Origin: Holothuria scabra
Taxonomy: Eukaryota > Echinodermata > Holothuroidea > Aspidochirotida > Holothuriidae
Length of the DNA stretch: 64,000 nt
NCBI GenBank assembly: GCA_037179385.1
Contig: CM074193.1
Location: 44,483,082-44,547,081 of the forward strand
Direction of reading: 5' to 3'
The translations under genes were made by a program, and so were the position numbers. The stretch's first letter is position 1, and every line of letters starts with the position of its first letter. The notes under the pieces were generated by a model. It was not told where the DNA came from and did no database searches. It was given only the letters and a program-made list of their open reading frames with translations. Shown one piece after another: positions 58,401-60,025 of this stretch.

Positions 58401-58593
58401 TTTTCCTCTTGTTTCTGATATAAAGAATGGAGAAAACGACAGAAGAGCATTTCTAATTTACCACTTCACACTTCATCGACATGTAACACTGGAAATCGAA
58501 CAGGGTAGAGAATCGTTTGAACTCCGAAAGAAGAAGGATCTTAGTGATGTGGATAAGCTTGTTGCCATTCTTAAAGGGATGTCCACATGTTAG
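1459..58593 (+). CDS. Large multi-domain LGR type C (relaxin-receptor/GRL101-like) GPCR gene, 5' partial, 37 exons traced
   Basis: A cell-surface receptor gene read as joined exons (listed separately). Visible order: unclassified piece, three discoidin domains, C-type lectin domain, cbEGF, lectin-like domain, three CUB-type domains, C-type lectin domain with QPD/WND, seven LDLa, LRR cap, four LRRs, hinge with CC and SSCEDLM, seven membrane segments, and a kinase-like C-terminus. All junctions keep frame: domain-boundary introns are almost all phase 1, LRR introns phase 2. The 7TM plus LRR plus LDLa set is that of type C LGRs (human RXFP1/2, snail GRL101), which normally lack discoidin, lectin and CUB modules. 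The first exon found starts in phase 2, so upstream exons, including the start codon, are missing. The model rests on reading alone; minor exons could be missed and the last two joins are less certain. Confidence 0.8.
1590..3266 (+). other. Intron, nothing recognised
   Basis: AT-rich, with A runs near 2761 and 2938. No coding or repeat structure I can name. Confidence 0.6.
3267..3299 (+). CDS. Exon 2: 33-nt linker mini-exon
   Basis: A phase 1-1 mini-exon between TTTCAG and GTACAT, coding [10 protein letters not shown] plus shared junction residues. The strong polypyrimidine acceptor and in-frame fit to both neighbours support it. It joins the N-terminal piece to the first discoidin domain. 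Small exons like this are easy to miss. Confidence 0.55.
3650..3972 (+). repeat. Dispersed repeat R1, copy A
   Basis: Aligns with 56280-56580 along its length (shared blocks include TATTGCTT, TTGCGTAATA/TTGTGTAATA, ATGCCAATCAAA, GAGTGACGA/GGGTGACGA and a terminal pyrimidine run plus CAG/TAG). No coding seen. The family is unnamed by me. Confidence 0.7.
4214..4359 (+). CDS. Exon 3: discoidin (F5/8 type C) domain 1, first part
   Basis: Codes a segment starting [12 protein letters not shown] and ending [11 protein letters not shown]. It holds the opening Cys-x-x-Pro-Leu-like strand and the W...LQ that precedes the next exon's LNLGE, the usual WLQVDLG signature of discoidin domains split by an intron. 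Entry phase 1, exit phase 0 at CTTTGCAG|GTTTGT. Discoidin domains bind lipids, glycans or collagen outside the cell. Confidence 0.8.
4508..4542. repeat. Perfect 17-bp palindrome with one-base spacer
   Basis: The arm CATGGAAGTACTACCTC is followed by C and its exact reverse complement. It sits in the intron between discoidin exons 3 and 4. Confidence 0.9.
4653..5052. mobile_element. Fold-back element family A, copy 1 (long hairpin, about 400 bp)
   Basis: The two halves are inverted copies with few mismatches over more than 130 bp. The ends read CACTCTTAAATCAAAAGAG and the reverse of ACACTCTAAAATCAAAAGAG. The arms are built from AGTGAA/TTCACT units. The centre has GAGTGCCTGCAATGATCGC facing GCGATCACCGTGGGCACTC. 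No coding. It is the most symmetric of six copies in this gene. Confidence 0.85.
5215..5385. mobile_element. Fold-back-like element family C, copy 1
   Basis: Holds AAACATGTTTAG-type self-complementary words (CCAAACATGTTTAGCAC, TTAAACGTGTTAA) and ends resembling ACGCTAAAAATAGTG and CCTTTTCAGAGTG. Similar sequence recurs at 17828-18005 and 25073-25395. Confidence 0.5.
5455..5715 (+). mobile_element. tRNA-derived SINE
   Basis: The head contains CAGTGGTAATGAACG (A-box-like) and GGTCGTGAGTTCAAGTTTC (B-box-like), as in a tRNA. The body ends CGAGTTCCCGCAAGGGAGG, then ATCAAATGAAAACAAACAAA. An inverted tail copy lies near 600-707. Confidence 0.75.
6177..6320 (+). CDS. Exon 4: discoidin domain 1, middle part
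   Basis: A phase 0-0 exon of 48 codons from TTTTCAG to CTCAA|GTATGC. It codes [20 protein letters not shown] and then the TEISI strand, matching the discoidin core (VDLG...V.GV...G....WV..Y.I..S). Confidence 0.85.
6321..7983 (+). other. Intron with unrecognised 184-codon open frame and a dispersed repeat
   Basis: A plus-strand frame is open from 6849 to 7403, but its product shows no motif I recognise. 6645-6725 is the inverted counterpart of 31062-31148. The block may be an inserted element or processed sequence. Confidence 0.4.
6645..6725 (-). repeat. Dispersed repeat R2, copy A
   Basis: The reverse complement resembles 31062-31148: GTGTAGTAGACTGTC, then GAGTCA(C/T)GTGAC and TCTTCAAATGTGA in the same order. 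Confidence 0.6.
7984..8128 (+). CDS. Exon 5: discoidin domain 1, last part
   Basis: Starts after CTTCTCACAG and ends AATG|GTAATG (phase 0 to 1). It codes the closing strands, including [11 protein letters not shown] and IDVLACRDN, equivalent to the usual A.Y.RI.P..W and E..GC end of the domain. Confidence 0.85.
8279..8457 (+). CDS. Exon 6: discoidin domain 2, first part
   Basis: Codes [20 protein letters not shown] through [15 protein letters not shown]. It shows the C..DLG.L opening, a serine-rich loop (usual I.ASS position) and the W..PWVQ end. Entry phase 1, exit phase 0 at GTACAG|GTAAGC. The open frame continues to 8835, but frame and homology support only this portion. Similar donor-like sequences repeat downstream of the junction (see findings). 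Confidence 0.85.
8440..8672 (+). repeat. Degenerate minisatellite spanning an exon-intron junction, with splice-donor-like units
   Basis: About seven units of roughly 30-35 bp resemble CATCACCATGGGTGCAGGTA. Unit 1 is the real donor of exon 6 (8450-8462). Later units carry CAGGTAAG (8569-8576), CAGGTGAG (8594-8601) and GAGGTAAG (8660-8667), among weaker ones. Confidence 0.7.
9346..9501 (+). CDS. Exon 7: discoidin domain 2, middle part
   Basis: A phase 0-0 exon of 52 codons after TTTCTAG, ending CATCAG|GTAAAT. It codes [19 protein letters not shown] and then [13 protein letters not shown], the same core strands as the discoidin 1 middle exon. The intron positions match those of domain 1. Confidence 0.85.
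9702..9888. mobile_element. Fold-back family A, copy 2 (decayed)
   Basis: Contains GAGTGCCTATAGGGACCAT facing GAGTGATCATTGCAGGCACTC-like sequence (9747-9767), with flanking GTGAATTTCA units. It sits between exons 7 and 8. Confidence 0.7.
9937..10081 (+). CDS. Exon 8: discoidin domain 2, last part
   Basis: Starts after ACGTGCAG and ends TTTCAAG|GTAAGT. It codes [16 protein letters not shown], then [20 protein letters not shown] and IVGC, a near-canonical discoidin end (ARYIRI.P..W....C.R.E..GC). Phase 0 to 1. Confidence 0.9.
10411..10500 (+). repeat. (TCAG)n microsatellite
   Basis: About twenty TCAG/TTAG units in tandem with a few substitutions (TAGT, TCTG, ACAG), in the intron after discoidin 2. 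Confidence 0.95.
10500..10690 (-). mobile_element. tRNA-Asp-like SINE, minus strand
   Basis: The reverse complement of 10615-10680 reads like a tRNA: GGTCCAACGGTAGACC, then an anticodon-loop-like CTATCAC and GGGTTCGATTCCCAGGTC. The adjoining non-tRNA body (CTTATGCAGAGCATCACGCA) recurs at 15660-15683 and 17648-17700. I read it as a SINE, not a functional tRNA. Confidence 0.65.
11236..11549 (+). CDS. Exon 9: discoidin domain 3, first and middle parts
   Basis: A 314-nt exon after CCTTGCAG coding [18 protein letters not shown], then [18 protein letters not shown] and [14 protein letters not shown]. It fuses what are two exons in domains 1 and 2, so the internal phase 0 intron is absent. Exit is phase 0 at GAAAAG|GTTAGA, the same place as in the other two domains. 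Confidence 0.85.
11599..12733. mobile_element. Fold-back-like element family B (about 1.1 kb)
   Basis: Ends are inverted: ACACTCTAAAAACACCC at the left and the reverse of ACACTCTAAAAACGTC at the right. The inside is rich in CTGGTTAA/TTAACCAG and CCAG/CTGG words on both strands. No coding recognised. Lies in the intron within discoidin 3. Confidence 0.6.
13353..13509 (+). CDS. Exon 10: discoidin domain 3, last part
   Basis: A phase 0 to 1 exon from ATCTGCAG to ACACAG|GTTCGT. It codes [20 protein letters not shown], then RKIRIEF and CIRIELFGC, the closing strands of the discoidin fold. Confidence 0.85.
13510..14108 (+). other. Intron, nothing recognised
   Basis: AT-rich. Near its end a second usable acceptor (14082-14084) lies 24 nt upstream of the one chosen for lectin domain 1. 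Confidence 0.6.
14109..14528 (+). CDS. Exon 11: C-type lectin domain 1 (single exon)
   Basis: A symmetric phase 1-1 exon of 420 nt. It codes about 140 residues with a GRCF start, an [14 protein letters not shown] helix, YRIGMTN (WIGL position), FIWGDGTPL and a final LCQF. There is no EPN or QPD and KWQILEC stands where WND is expected, so the calcium/sugar site looks absent. An alternative in-frame acceptor 24 nt upstream (start 14085) would add VETYFLS. Confidence 0.85.
14991..15116 (+). CDS. Exon 12: calcium-binding EGF-like domain
   Basis: A phase 1-1 exon from ACTTTAG to GCATTT|GTGAGT. It codes LNEC, then [12 protein letters not shown] and a final NC: six cysteines, the D-x-N-E calcium motif at the junction, and the C-x-D-x4-Y-x-C beta-hydroxylation consensus. 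It is the only EGF seen in the window. Confidence 0.9.
15919..16927. mobile_element. Probable nested hAT-like element
   Basis: The left end CAGTGGCGTACGCAGG and right end (reverse) TAGTGGCGTGCGAAGG match as inverted repeats, with G-rich and C-rich sub-ends. The 8 bp on each side (GTATAACG and AGGAGGCC) do not match, so the insertion is not proven. Confidence 0.5.
16258..16610 (+). repeat. Two copies of a GGAGCGCCACC repeat unit
   Basis: Units with GAGCGCCACCATTGGTTGGC, then CAGACCCCTyAGATGG and a GCATTT block recur about 240 bp apart. Related units form the tandem cluster at 61190-61815. Confidence 0.65.
17828..18005. mobile_element. Fold-back-like family C, copy 2
   Basis: Has CTAAACATGTTTAG and CTAAGCATCTAAACGTG words and a CCTTTTAGAGTGTAG end, matching the style of 5215-5385 and 25073-25395. 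Confidence 0.5.
18155..18330. mobile_element. hAT-like MITE (176 bp)
   Basis: Ends CAGTATCGTAGCCAGG and (reverse) CAGTGGCGTAGCCATG. A perfect 8-bp duplication TGTCCAGT lies at 18147-18154 and 18331-18338. A C run sits near the right end. Confidence 0.8.
19112..19387. mobile_element. hAT-like MITE (276 bp), CATGGGCGTC type
   Basis: Terminal inverted repeats CATGGGCGTCAGCAGA and CATGGGCGTCCGCAGA. Flanks GTCCTCTT and GTCCTCTG agree at 7 of 8 bases. Its right sub-end resembles that of the 15684-17647 element. Confidence 0.75.
19452..19615 (+). CDS. Exon 13: lectin-like domain 2, first half
   Basis: Starts after TTTACAG and ends AAACAG|GTAAAA (phase 1 to 0). It codes [19 protein letters not shown], then [12 protein letters not shown] and a [13 protein letters not shown] helix. 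The W..A...C.....LL pattern resembles the helix region of a C-type lectin fold, but the unit is short and cysteine-rich. Confidence 0.75.
19636..19780 (+). repeat. Diverged direct repeat R3, copy A
   Basis: GTTTGGTCTCACCGAA, GGAGG, AACAAACTTGAAAAATT and TTGCAACCGCAATC recur in order at 20399-20760. Confidence 0.6.
20399..20760 (+). repeat. Diverged direct repeat R3, copy B, with A-run and inserted block
   Basis: Partner of 19636-19780. It is expanded by a poly-A run (20453-20477) and a block rich in ACTTTT, ACGTACGAA and TTCGAAAG words, not seen in copy A. Confidence 0.55.
20924..21071 (+). CDS. Exon 14: lectin-like domain 2, second half
   Basis: A phase 0 to 1 exon after TGTAAG. It codes [15 protein letters not shown], then VELCP and [13 protein letters not shown]. 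The C...LPFYCEK end matches the closing strand of C-type lectin domains. No calcium-site motifs (EPN/QPD, WND) are present, and the whole domain is only about 100 residues. Confidence 0.75.
21072..22605 (+). other. Intron, nothing recognised
   Basis: AT-rich. Short GTTCGT repeats lie near 21961-21990. No exon or named repeat. Confidence 0.55.
22606..22792 (+). CDS. Exon 15: degenerate CUB-like domain, first half
   Basis: Phase 1 to 2, from GATACAG to AATAAG|GTAAAA. It codes [20 protein letters not shown], then [10 protein letters not shown] and [12 protein letters not shown]. Together with exon 16 it has a CUB-like strand order (L...F..L......C.D) but lacks the usual opening cysteine pattern. 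Confidence 0.75.
23269..23504 (+). CDS. Exon 16: degenerate CUB-like domain, second half
   Basis: Phase 2 to 1, ending GCTTAA|GTAAGT. It codes [20 protein letters not shown], then RGIYCGLI and [10 protein letters not shown]. The YCG followed by a VTVTL strand is the typical CUB end section. Confidence 0.8.
23993..24358 (+). CDS. Exon 17: CUB domain 2 (single exon)
   Basis: A phase 1-1 exon of 366 nt. It codes [20 protein letters not shown], then [22 protein letters not shown] and GFKAKY. These are the standard CUB landmarks: G.I...NYP..Y....C.W.I, CG, V.L.., GF.A.Y. The acceptor (GTCCGAACAG) has a weak pyrimidine tract. Confidence 0.9.
25073..25395. mobile_element. Fold-back-like family C, copy 3
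   Basis: Repeats of AAACATGTTTA and AAGTGTTTA words on both strands. The left end CGCACTCTTAAAAAGACG and right end CCTAAAAAACATCATATAAAGTG are weakly inverted. Lies between CUB exons 17 and 18. Confidence 0.5.
25516..25917 (+). CDS. Exon 18: CUB domain 3 (single exon)
   Basis: A phase 1-1 exon after CACTTTAG. It codes an N-terminal cysteine-rich stretch ([18 protein letters not shown]), then [31 protein letters not shown] and KLCNG. Two donors 6 nt apart, CCTG|GTAATT (end 25917) and AATT|GTAAGT (end 25923), keep the same phase, so the end could be either. Confidence 0.88.
25924..27109 (+). other. Intron with a possible element end
   Basis: Around 26925-26970 a G-rich run and CCCGTAGCGCCGCAACTG look like one hAT-type end. 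No partner was found. Otherwise AT-rich. Confidence 0.4.
27110..27316 (+). CDS. Exon 19: C-type lectin domain 3, N-terminal part
   Basis: A phase 1-1 exon from TTCCACAG to ACATAG|GTAAGG. It codes [17 protein letters not shown], then [20 protein letters not shown] and [14 protein letters not shown], then VYIG. This is the standard CF......W..A...C...G..LA.I....E start of a C-type lectin domain, with YIG opening the WIGL motif. Confidence 0.9.
27317..29440 (+). other. Intron, no gene seen
   Basis: Contains short hairpins (GGGAGCTGTT with AACAGCTCCC-like sequence near 27860-27886; GGTGTTACCAGATAACACC near 28605) and a C run at 28855-28869. No coding or named repeat. Confidence 0.5.
29441..29522 (+). 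CDS. Exon 20: C-type lectin domain 3, middle part
   Basis: Phase 1 to 2, from GCTTCCAG to GCTGG|GTAAGA. It codes [20 protein letters not shown] and TDWRVAG, the W.DG.P..F..W..G strand pair that follows the WIGL motif. Confidence 0.9.
30134..30457. mobile_element. Fold-back family A, copy 3
   Basis: Starts ACACTCTAAAATCAAAAAAG. The core has GGGTGCCTACAGTGATTTC facing AGTGATCATTGTAGGCACTC. Arms carry AGTGAA/TTCACT units. Lies in the intron before lectin exon 21. Confidence 0.8.
30544..30698 (+). CDS. Exon 21: C-type lectin domain 3, sugar-binding end
   Basis: Phase 2 to 1. It codes [19 protein letters not shown], then NWNDIPC and FLCADD. Both calcium site 2 motifs are intact: QPD, which in known lectins favours galactose-type sugars, and WND. 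This is the only one of the three lectin-type units that keeps them. Confidence 0.9.
30699..32254 (+). other. Intron, repeats only
   Basis: 30715-30880 resembles 39540-39720 (GACGTCATCCTT, CACGTGTA/ACGTGTAT, CAGATCAGCTGT/CAAATCAGCTGT in the same order). The rest is unrecognised. Confidence 0.45.
31062..31148 (+). repeat. Dispersed repeat R2, copy B
   Basis: Partner of 6645-6725 in the opposite orientation, in the intron after lectin domain 3. Confidence 0.6.
32255..32290 (+). CDS. Exon 22: 36-nt linker mini-exon
   Basis: A phase 1-1 mini-exon between TTCAACAG and TTCGAAG|GTGAGC, coding [11 protein letters not shown]. It connects the third lectin domain to the first LDLa. Support is the strong donor and exact phase; there is no domain signature. 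Confidence 0.5.
32291..33851 (+). other. Intron, nothing coding recognised
   Basis: C run near 33090-33104 and G run near 33173-33188. Minus-strand open frames here show no recognised motif. Confidence 0.5.
33852..33977 (+). CDS. Exon 23: LDL-receptor class A module 1
   Basis: A phase 1-1 exon. It codes [19 protein letters not shown], then [17 protein letters not shown]: six cysteines and the D..DCSD.SDE calcium cage of LDLa modules. In the relaxin receptors a single LDLa drives activation; here seven are strung together, as in mollusc GRL101. Confidence 0.95.
34109..34379. mobile_element. Fold-back family A, copy 4
   Basis: Starts TACTCTAAAAATAAAAGAG. The core GAGCGCCTGCATGGATCAC faces a diverged GTATGGCGATCC. 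Lies between LDLa exons 23 and 24. Confidence 0.7.
35754..35867 (+). CDS. Exon 24: LDLa module 2
   Basis: A phase 1-1 exon from TTTGCAG to CAGTGTG|GTGAGT. It codes [17 protein letters not shown], then [17 protein letters not shown]. All six cysteines are present. The D of the usual DC pair is His, which may weaken calcium binding. Confidence 0.95.
36171..36287 (+). CDS. Exon 25: LDLa module 3
   Basis: A phase 1-1 exon from TTCCGTAG to GGTTGCG|GTAAGT. It codes [18 protein letters not shown], then [16 protein letters not shown]: six cysteines and an intact acidic calcium motif. Confidence 0.95.
36662..37600. mobile_element. TTAA-flanked element with terminal inverted repeats (931 bp inside)
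   Basis: The left end TTAA-AGCAGCTTATGCTGTT (36662-36681) is exactly inverted at 37581-37600. TTAA duplications are typical of Kolobok and piggyBac elements; the AGCAG start is not the usual piggyBac CCC, so Kolobok-like is my guess. No transposase recognised. Confidence 0.65.
37601..39017 (+). other. Intron remainder, nothing recognised
   Basis: AT-rich, with a T run near 38680-38695. No LDLa-like exon was found on inspection. Confidence 0.5.
39018..39134 (+). CDS. Exon 26: LDLa module 4, four-cysteine variant
   Basis: A phase 1-1 exon from TATCCAG to GATTGTG|GTAAGA. It codes [20 protein letters not shown], then [18 protein letters not shown]. It aligns as LDLa but lacks cysteines 1 and 3, which pair with each other in the standard fold. 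The II-V and IV-VI partners remain. Confidence 0.85.
39135..42137 (+). other. Long intron with diffuse repeats
   Basis: 39540-39720 resembles 30715-30880. Segments ending GCCCCTGTAGCAGCACCACTG (near 40930-40950) and CGACGACGCCCATG (near 41975-41990) look like single hAT-type right ends. No exon was confirmed. Confidence 0.45.
42138..42287 (+). CDS. Exon 27: LDLa-like module 5, long variant
   Basis: A phase 1-1 exon from GTTTCAG to GAGTGTG|GTTAGT. It codes [20 protein letters not shown], then [16 protein letters not shown] and LLEC. Six cysteines in LDLa order, with an insertion between cysteines IV and V. The SDE calcium motif is replaced by SHLLE, so calcium binding is doubtful. Confidence 0.85.
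42607..42795. repeat. AACAGGT/ACCTGTT-rich imperfect palindromic repeat
   Basis: About ten ACAGG or CCTGT words on both strands in under 200 bp. It is similar in style to the other fold-back families but of different sequence. Confidence 0.5.
43261..43377 (+). CDS. Exon 28: LDLa module 6
   Basis: A phase 1-1 exon from TTTTCACAG to GATTGCG|GTACAA. It codes [17 protein letters not shown], then [17 protein letters not shown], a standard six-cysteine LDLa with an acidic end. Confidence 0.95.
43424..43500 (+). repeat. Short tandem repeat, about 28-bp unit, three copies
   Basis: GTGTAATTTAARTCTATATG is repeated three times just after LDLa exon 28. Confidence 0.8.
44236..44285 (+). repeat. 10-bp tandem repeat
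   Basis: About five units of YTGCGACAYC, immediately upstream of the intron end before LDLa 7. Confidence 0.75.
44794..44919 (+). CDS. Exon 29: LDLa module 7
   Basis: A phase 1-1 exon from GCAAACAG to TACTGTG|GTAAGA. It codes [19 protein letters not shown], then [17 protein letters not shown]. All six cysteines are present; the C2-C3 loop is a few residues longer than in its neighbours. It is the last LDLa before the LRR cap. Confidence 0.95.
44920..47233 (+). other. Intron, possible hAT-type end only
   Basis: Sequence near 46175-46252 (GCCCCGCCCCTGTCAGG, then CCTGGCGCCACCCCTG) resembles an element right end. The body is AT-rich and has no exon I can support. Confidence 0.45.
47234..47342 (+). 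CDS. Exon 30: LRR N-terminal cysteine cap
   Basis: Phase 1 to 2, from TTTCTCAG to ACATTT|GTAAGT. It codes [20 protein letters not shown], then [16 protein letters not shown], the C..GC.C....I.CS...L...P..LP.S...L pattern of LRRNT caps. It marks the shift from phase 1 modules to phase 2 LRR exons, as in LGR genes. Confidence 0.93.
47582..47882. mobile_element. hAT-like MITE related to 60026-60315
   Basis: The left end CAGTGGCGGGGCTATGGG is followed by a G run. The right portion (TTTTGACATTCTGGCACCTC) matches the right end at 60292-60311. No clear target duplication. Confidence 0.6.
48193..48279 (+). CDS. Possible irregular 29-residue LRR exon (uncertain)
   Basis: Between CAACGCAG and ACATCT|GTAAGT an 87-nt phase 2-2 segment codes [17 protein letters not shown] and then a leucine-rich end, [17 protein letters not shown] aligns with DLSEN of the next LRR, and the donor is strong. 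However, it is five residues longer than the other LRRs and its acceptor has no adjacent pyrimidine tract. The better acceptor at 48170 gives a stop in the required frame. It could be a skipped, decaying or alternative exon. Confidence 0.3.
48376..48656. mobile_element. Fold-back family A, copy 5
   Basis: The core GAAGTGTCTGCAGATGTAAC faces ACCTGCAGACACTC. AGTGAAATTCACTC-like units flank it. A G run (48571-48580) sits inside the right arm. Confidence 0.75.
49285..49356 (+). CDS. Exon 31: leucine-rich repeat (72 nt)
   Basis: A phase 2-2 exon from TTTGCAG to ATATTT|GTAAGT. It codes [16 protein letters not shown] and NSLNLQYL, a textbook 24-residue LRR (L.LS.N.I..I....F..L..L..L). Confidence 0.95.
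49405..50111. mobile_element. Possible hAT-like element
   Basis: The left CAGTGGAATAGCTACGGGG and right (reverse) CAGGGGCGTTTCGAGAC are only loosely inverted, and no target duplication was found. Low confidence. Confidence 0.35.
50165..50440. mobile_element. Large palindromic (fold-back) element, about 276 bp
   Basis: Outer arms GCTAGCCGAACACTACGTGA and (reverse) GCTAGCCACACCCCTACACG, followed by TTTGCACACC on each side. The centre CCGGAAGAACCAA-TATG-TTGGTTCTTCC is nearly perfect. Not related in sequence to the AGTGAA family. Confidence 0.75.
50727..50798 (+). CDS. Exon 32: leucine-rich repeat (72 nt)
   Basis: A phase 2-2 exon from CATTATCAG to TTCTT|GTAAGT. It codes [17 protein letters not shown] and LNNLQFL, a 24-residue LRR. 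Confidence 0.95.
51848..51919 (+). CDS. Exon 33: leucine-rich repeat (72 nt)
   Basis: A phase 2-2 exon from GAGTACAG to GTGTT|GTAAGT. It codes [17 protein letters not shown] and LFNLEVL, a 24-residue LRR. The acceptor has a modest pyrimidine tract. Confidence 0.93.
51920..52668 (+). other. Intron, nothing recognised
   Basis: A C run near 52399-52414. No exon. Confidence 0.5.
52669..52740 (+). CDS. Exon 34: leucine-rich repeat (72 nt), degenerate
   Basis: A phase 2-2 exon from TCGCTCTAG to AAGTT|GTAAGT. It codes [17 protein letters not shown] and IAKLRKL. The consensus asparagine and middle leucines are weak, but length, phase and the F..I..L..L end fit. It joins directly to the hinge of the 7TM exon. 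Confidence 0.9.
52741..54381 (+). other. Intron before the 7TM exon
   Basis: Holds T and G runs (53877-53919) and fold-back family A copy 6. No additional LRR exon was seen. Confidence 0.5.
53997..54273. mobile_element. Fold-back family A, copy 6
   Basis: The core TGGAGTGCCTACAGTGATTC faces a decayed CATTGCGCTGACACTC. AGTGAAAT/TTCACT units lie on both sides, and the right end is TTTGATTTTTGCAGAGTGT. Confidence 0.7.
54382..55475 (+). CDS. Exon 35: hinge plus seven-transmembrane domain, type C LGR / relaxin-receptor-like GPCR
   Basis: Opens after TTATTTTAG with YSDKFFYCC, then the hinge [16 protein letters not shown]. Seven hydrophobic segments follow with rhodopsin-class landmarks: GN in TM1; NLAMADLC in TM2; FC before TM3; MDRF in place of DRY after TM3; a VCLALP cysteine in loop 2; CWMP in TM6; NSALNPYLY in TM7. 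The Ser/Thr-rich tail ([18 protein letters not shown]) could be phosphorylated. A donor AAAG|GTAGGT at 55476 is phase 1 and fits the kinase-like exon. If it is not used, the frame runs 29 nt further to a TGA at 55502-55504 and ends [13 protein letters not shown] at 54431 is internal, not a start. Confidence 0.95.
55476..55504 (+). CDS. Read-through C-terminus of the short receptor form
   Basis: If the donor at 55476 is not used, the 7TM exon continues with GRWRYSWRR and a TGA stop. This gives a receptor with a short basic tail and no kinase-like region. Nothing in the sequence says which form predominates. I see no AATAAA within about 1 kb downstream, which weakly favours splicing. Confidence 0.5.
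56280..56580 (+). repeat. Dispersed repeat R1, copy B, abutting the pseudokinase exon
   Basis: Partner of 3650-3972. Its last bases (AAATTTCTTCCAATAG) form the 3' splice site of exon 36. An open frame beginning at 56478 runs through it into the exon, but that upstream part is repeat, not gene. Confidence 0.7.
56581..56825 (+). CDS. Exon 36: pseudokinase-like segment, first part
   Basis: Phase 1 to 0, from CTTCCAATAG to GATGGG|GTAATG. It codes [20 protein letters not shown] (strands 4-5, hinge and helix D of a kinase), then [20 protein letters not shown] and [12 protein letters not shown]. The last part aligns with YLH...IVHRDLKPENILL, but the catalytic Asp is Asn (HGN), the following Lys position is Ser, and only the ENI is kept. 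No glycine loop or VAIK lysine is encoded here or in front. It joins the 7TM exon in exact phase. The sequence just upstream is a dispersed repeat. Confidence 0.6.
56881..57468. repeat. 21-bp satellite array enclosed by about 60-bp inverted repeats
   Basis: From about 56935 to 57380 the unit TTTCAGATATCTCTAATTCAA repeats some twenty times with drift. The two ends are inverted copies: left GTATGGAATACCGTTTTAA then GGAATTTCAGATATCTCTAA, right the reverse complement with few changes. The array lies in the intron between pseudokinase exons 36 and 37. Confidence 0.85.
57469..58425 (+). other. Remainder of last intron, nothing recognised
   Basis: AT-rich. A short plus-strand open frame at 57649-57897 has no recognisable motif and no fitting splice sites. 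Confidence 0.5.
58426..58593 (+). CDS. Exon 37: pseudokinase-like segment, last part and stop
   Basis: A phase 0 start after a pyrimidine-rich tract ending GATATAAAG. It codes 55 residues: [20 protein letters not shown], then [14 protein letters not shown] and [14 protein letters not shown], then TAG. The position of DFG is taken by [19 protein letters not shown] resembles the D..S.G.IL.EM region of a kinase C-lobe. There is no APE and the lobe is much shorter than a real kinase. This gives the gene a natural end. Confidence 0.6.
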   Translation, partial: NGENDRRAFLIYHFTLHRHVTLEIEQGRESFELRKKKDLSDVDKLVAILKGMSTC

Positions 58594-59300
58594 AACCAAA
58601 GTAGTATATTTAGAGTTTTATCTTGACACTCTTCTTTAGCGAAGGATTTGAATGGTAGGGCAGGTGGGTATTTTCTTCGACAAGCCGAGTAACTCGAAGC
58701 CTCGACGTATGAAAGGCGACTGTTTCCAAAGAACCGTGACAGTCAATGCATCGACACACGAAGCGAAACGAAAACATCTGGTGTTTTATATAAAAAAATA
58801 ATGTTTAAAAAAGTGTGCGTTTTGTTACATAAATTGGATGGAGGCAAGTTTGAAAAACTGGGTTTGGAAGTGTTGGGGAATAATAAGCACTTATGGATTT
58901 TTATTAAAAATATGTCCTACCTGTCGTCGTTGATTTAAAATTTATACGTCTGTCCAACAAAATGGGGAAAATTTTACAGAAGGGTGCTGTTTGGAGCATG
59001 TCATCTTACATACAGGTTCCGTCTCCATTTAGAGCCTTTTTTACAATGTAAATATGCTGTAGGTAGTTTATGTGTTTATATTCACGGGCCATTCAGAATT
59101 AAGTTGGTAGAATTATAGTAATATAATTTCGAGGAGAGGTGTAGCTACAAGTTGACGGTTGTCGCATGCGTTGCAGGCGATTTGTTTTTGTTTTTGTTTT
59201 TTTTTTCTGTAGGATGGTAAATGGAAATGAATAGGTTTTTGTGGATATTGGCCACACTTGTAATTCCATGAAATGGATTAACTAATAAATTAATACTTAT
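58594..59300 (+). other. Probable 3' UTR
   Basis: Follows the TAG at 58591-58593. It is AT-rich with no exon-like structure and ends at a canonical AATAAA (59284-59289) followed by T-rich sequence (TATCTTTTATTCC). Confidence 0.55.
59284..59289 (+). terminator. Poly(A) signal AATAAA
   Basis: The first canonical AATAAA I found after the gene's stop codon, with a T-rich stretch 15-25 nt downstream. It is the likely end of the long transcript. Confidence 0.5.
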
Positions 59301-60025
59301 CTTTTATTCCAGAGGTTCTCTTTTCCTTTTTTAATTAATTATTTAGAAGAATTTAAGACATTGAAGAAGATTTTCAAGAGAGAGGAAACGTCGATTTTTT
59401 GTTAATAACTAAAGTATTAAAAAAGAATTTTGTAACATTTTAACAAAATTCCACGCAGATGAGGGACTAGACAGCCTCGTCCATACGTCACAACATGAGG
59501 ACAGATCATTTTTGTTAGTTTTGACCACGGACTTATATACATGGATAAAGCATGTAAGGTGTACGTCCTATCCGTAGATTGTCACCACCAACTGGGTCAA
59601 AAAAGGCGCACCAAGATGGCCGCCGTCAAGCTATAAATCGTCTGATTTGACGACGAATCTGTTATATTTTAGCAAAAAACTTGAATGGAAAACAATATCA
59701 TATTCCTACAATACGTGCAATAATTTTGACCTTACCTTGCCGCATTTCAAAAATATTTCAACTTTCTTGTGAAATCTGGGAATTGACTTGAGCAAGTCCA
59801 AGCTTTTACATAAAATCATAGCTGACAGCCATCTTGATGCGGTTTTTCTCACACGTACGAAAGCGACAATCTACCGTCAGACTGTGTAGCATGCTCTGTA
59901 TAGGAAGTCCTTGGTTTCAACTGAAAGTATGGTTGTGGTGCAGAATTAAAATAGTGGAAAACTTGTGAAGACTAACCCTGATTGCTTCAACCTTTAAATA
60001 TTTGTGATCTATGATGATTTATACA

